Assembly: GCA_016190585.1 (NCBI GenBank)
Contig: JACPQH010000069.1
Coordinates: 1-7,714, forward strand
Direction: 5' to 3'
Source of the DNA: Chloroflexota bacterium
GTDB lineage: Bacteria; Chloroflexota; Dehalococcoidia; Dehalococcoidales; RBG-16-60-22
DNA length: 7,714 nucleotides
Both the position numbers and the translations under genes were made by a program. The first letter of the stretch is position 1. Every line of letters begins with the position of its first letter. This document shows, piece after piece, positions 6,530 through 7,714 of the stretch. Under the pieces are notes generated by a model. It was not told the DNA's origin, searched no databases, and was given only the letters and a program-made list of their open reading frames with translations.

Positions 6530-7561
6530 TCAATCAATCAGCATGGCATCGCCGAAGCTGTAGAAACGGTATTTCGCATCAATGGCCTCACGGTAGGCCT
6601 TCATGATAAGCTCCCGGCCGGTAAAGGCGGTCACCAGCATCAGGAGGGTCGAGCGGGGCAAATGAAAATTGGTGATGAGGGCGTCCACGGCGCGAAAACG
6701 ATAACCCGGCAGGATAAAAAGGTCGACCCAGCCCTCAAACGGCTCCATCTCTCCGGAATCAGCCCTTCCGGCGACATGCTCCAGTACCCTGACCGCCGTG
6801 GTGCCCGCGCCGATGACCCGCCGCCCCTCCTTCTTTGCCCGGTTGAGCGCCGCCGCCGCCTCCGGGCTCAGGACGGCGTGCTCGCGGTGGATGGCATGAA
6901 GTGCCGGGTCTTCTTCCTTCACCGGCCGGAAGGTATCCAGCCCGATGTGGAGGGTAACGAACACAAGCTCGATACCCGCCGCCCGCAGCCCGTCGAGAAG
7001 GCCCGCGGTGAGATGAAGTCCGGCCGTGGGCGCGGCCGCGCTGCCCTCGACTCGCGAGTAGACCGTCTGGTACCGTTCCGGGTCCGCCAGGGCAGCCCGG
7101 ATATAGGGAGGCAACGGGACCTTGCCCGCCGCCGACAGGCATGACTCGTCCGACAGCCGCACGACCCTGACGCCGTCGCCCCCGGCCGATATTATCTCGG
7201 CGGTATATCTTTCATGACCATTTGAATGGCTGTTAGTTATGTCAATTATACACCCGGGATGGACGTGCTTGCCGCCGCCGAGCGCCTCCCAGGTACCGGG
7301 TCCCAGCCGGCGCAGCAGCAGGAGCTGGGCTTTACCCCCGGTGCGTTTCCTGCCGTAAAGACGGGCCGGGATTACCCGGCTGTCGTTGAGTACCAGCACG
7401 TCGCCGCGGCGGAGCAGCCCCGGCAGCTCGCAAAACCGGCGGTGCGCTATCGAATCGTTCCGGCGACTAAGACACATCAGCCGTGACTGGTCCCGGGGCT
7501 CCACGGGTGTCTGCGCTATCAGGCCCTCGGGCAGAAGATAATCAAAATCCGCGGTTTTCAT
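6530..7561 (-). CDS. queA: S-adenosylmethionine:tRNA ribosyltransferase-isomerase QueA
   Basis: QueA transfers and isomerises the ribosyl part of AdoMet onto preQ1 at the wobble position of GUN-anticodon tRNAs, forming epoxyqueuosine, the penultimate step of queuosine synthesis. The protein is 343 residues, normal full length for the family. Conserved segments in order: LLPEGLIAQTPVEPRDQSRL (9-28), GDVLVLNDSRVIPARLYG (53-70), YQTVYSRVEGSAAAPTAGLH (164-183), FVTLHIGLDTFRPV (201-214), GAGTTAVRVLE (251-261), LFILPGYRFR (281-290), TNFHLPRSTLLMLVTAF (297-313) and YRFYSFGDAM (331-340). The start is ATG 7561, with a modest GGGGA site just upstream. The next gene follows after 28 nt, so they are probably one transcript, although an amidohydrolase is not a known queuosine partner; tgt, often next to queA, is not in this window. 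A short AT-rich patch (about 7190-7255, residues about 103-124) lies in a poorly conserved loop. Confidence 0.97.
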   Translation of the reverse strand: MKTADFDYLLPEGLIAQTPVEPRDQSRLMCLSRRNDSIAHRRFCELPGLLRRGDVLVLNDSRVIPARLYGRKRTGGKAQLLLLRRLGPGTWEALGGGKHVHPGCIIDITNSHSNGHERYTAEIISAGGDGVRVVRLSDESCLSAAGKVPLPPYIRAALADPERYQTVYSRVEGSAAAPTAGLHLTAGLLDGLRAAGIELVFVTLHIGLDTFRPVKEEDPALHAIHREHAVLSPEAAAALNRAKKEGRRVIGAGTTAVRVLEHVAGRADSGEMEPFEGWVDLFILPGYRFRAVDALITNFHLPRSTLLMLVTAFTGRELIMKAYREAIDAKYRFYSFGDAMLID

Positions 7562-7638
7562 TTTCCCCAGTCTACCGCAAAACCAGGCTGATTTCTAATA
7601 TGAGCCGGCGGGGAGGTAAGACTGACCCGCTAAATAAC

Positions 7639-7665
7639 TTGACTATATATGCTGAAAGGTATAAA
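7639..7665 (+). promoter_or_regulatory. Promoter of the initiator tRNA gene
   Basis: TTGACT (7639-7644, five of six consensus bases) is followed after 15 nt by TATAAA (7660-7665); a 17-nt spacing to TAAAGT at 7662-7667 is the alternative. The region is strongly AT-rich compared with its surroundings. The predicted start, near 7672, is only a few bases before the mature tRNA 5' end at 7679. Confidence 0.65.
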
Positions 7666-7678
7666 GTTGAATATGTAA

Positions 7679-7714
7679 CGCGGGGTGGAGCAGTGGCAGC
7701 TCGTCGGGCTCATA
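7679..7714 (+). tRNA. tRNA-fMet (initiator, anticodon CAT), 3' part outside window
   Basis: The first 36 bases of a tRNA: 5' acceptor strand CGCGGGG (7679-7685), TG, D-arm GAGC...GCTC (7688-7691 with 7699-7702) around a short 7-nt loop AGTGGCA containing the GG pair, then the 5' anticodon strand TCGGG (7704-7708) and loop CTCATA with anticodon CAT at 7711-7713. The C at position 1, the bacterial initiator start CGCGGGGTGGAGCAG and the three consecutive G at 29-31 mark the initiator rather than the elongator tRNA-Met. The 3' half, needed to see the unpaired 1-72 position and any encoded CCA, is beyond the window. It is divergent from queA. Confidence 0.93.

Noticed and set aside
6428..7144. 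Plus-strand open frame of 238 codons opposite queA
   Set aside because: Antisense shadow; queA matches its family over its whole length.

Overview
This GC-rich bacterial window is mostly ordinary chromosomal housekeeping, with a few less usual genes. It has AGGAGG-type ribosome binding sites, frequent TTG/GTG starts and sigma-70-like promoters. The gene set is a ClpC with a UVR segment, a stand-alone BioD-like/DRTGG P-loop protein, short prokaryotic SpeD with an aminopropyltransferase, antibiotic-biosynthesis-monooxygenase (ABM)-type small proteins, a decarboxylase-like amidohydrolase and QueA. This would suit a Chloroflexota (Dehalococcoidia-like) or a GC-rich Firmicutes-type genome. That placement is an inference from gene content only and is weak. 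I see no phage, insertion sequence, CRISPR array or plasmid marker.

Layout on the left, + strand: (1) the 3' two thirds of clpC, cut by the window edge and closed by a strong intrinsic terminator; (2) a gene-poor stretch of about 180 bp with GC-rich inverted repeats; (3) a promoter and a TTG-started gene for a BioD-like N-terminal/DRTGG protein, closed by a second intrinsic terminator; (4) a promoter followed by overlapping speD and speE, an AdoMet decarboxylase and an aminopropyltransferase of a thermospermine-synthase-like type. Together these two make decarboxylated AdoMet and transfer its aminopropyl group to a polyamine.

Layout in the middle: two small ABM-like ferredoxin-fold proteins are divergently encoded around a 306-bp region. 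That region carries three tandem perfect palindromes, a long-range inverted repeat and a clear TTGACA promoter for the rightward gene. The leftward gene converges on speE. The rightward gene converges on the queA transcript.

Layout on the right, - strand: queA (tRNA queuosine synthesis) is followed 28 nt later by a metal-dependent amidohydrolase-superfamily protein. Its ExH metal motif and other conserved segments resemble gamma-resorcylate-type decarboxylases. Divergent from queA, at the right edge, is the 5' half of an initiator tRNA-Met with its own promoter.

Nothing here amounts to a demonstrably new multi-gene system. The best leads are the ACL5-like aminopropyltransferase paired with speD, the unassigned decarboxylase-like amidohydrolase cotranscribed with queA, and the divergent ABM pair with its palindromic control region.
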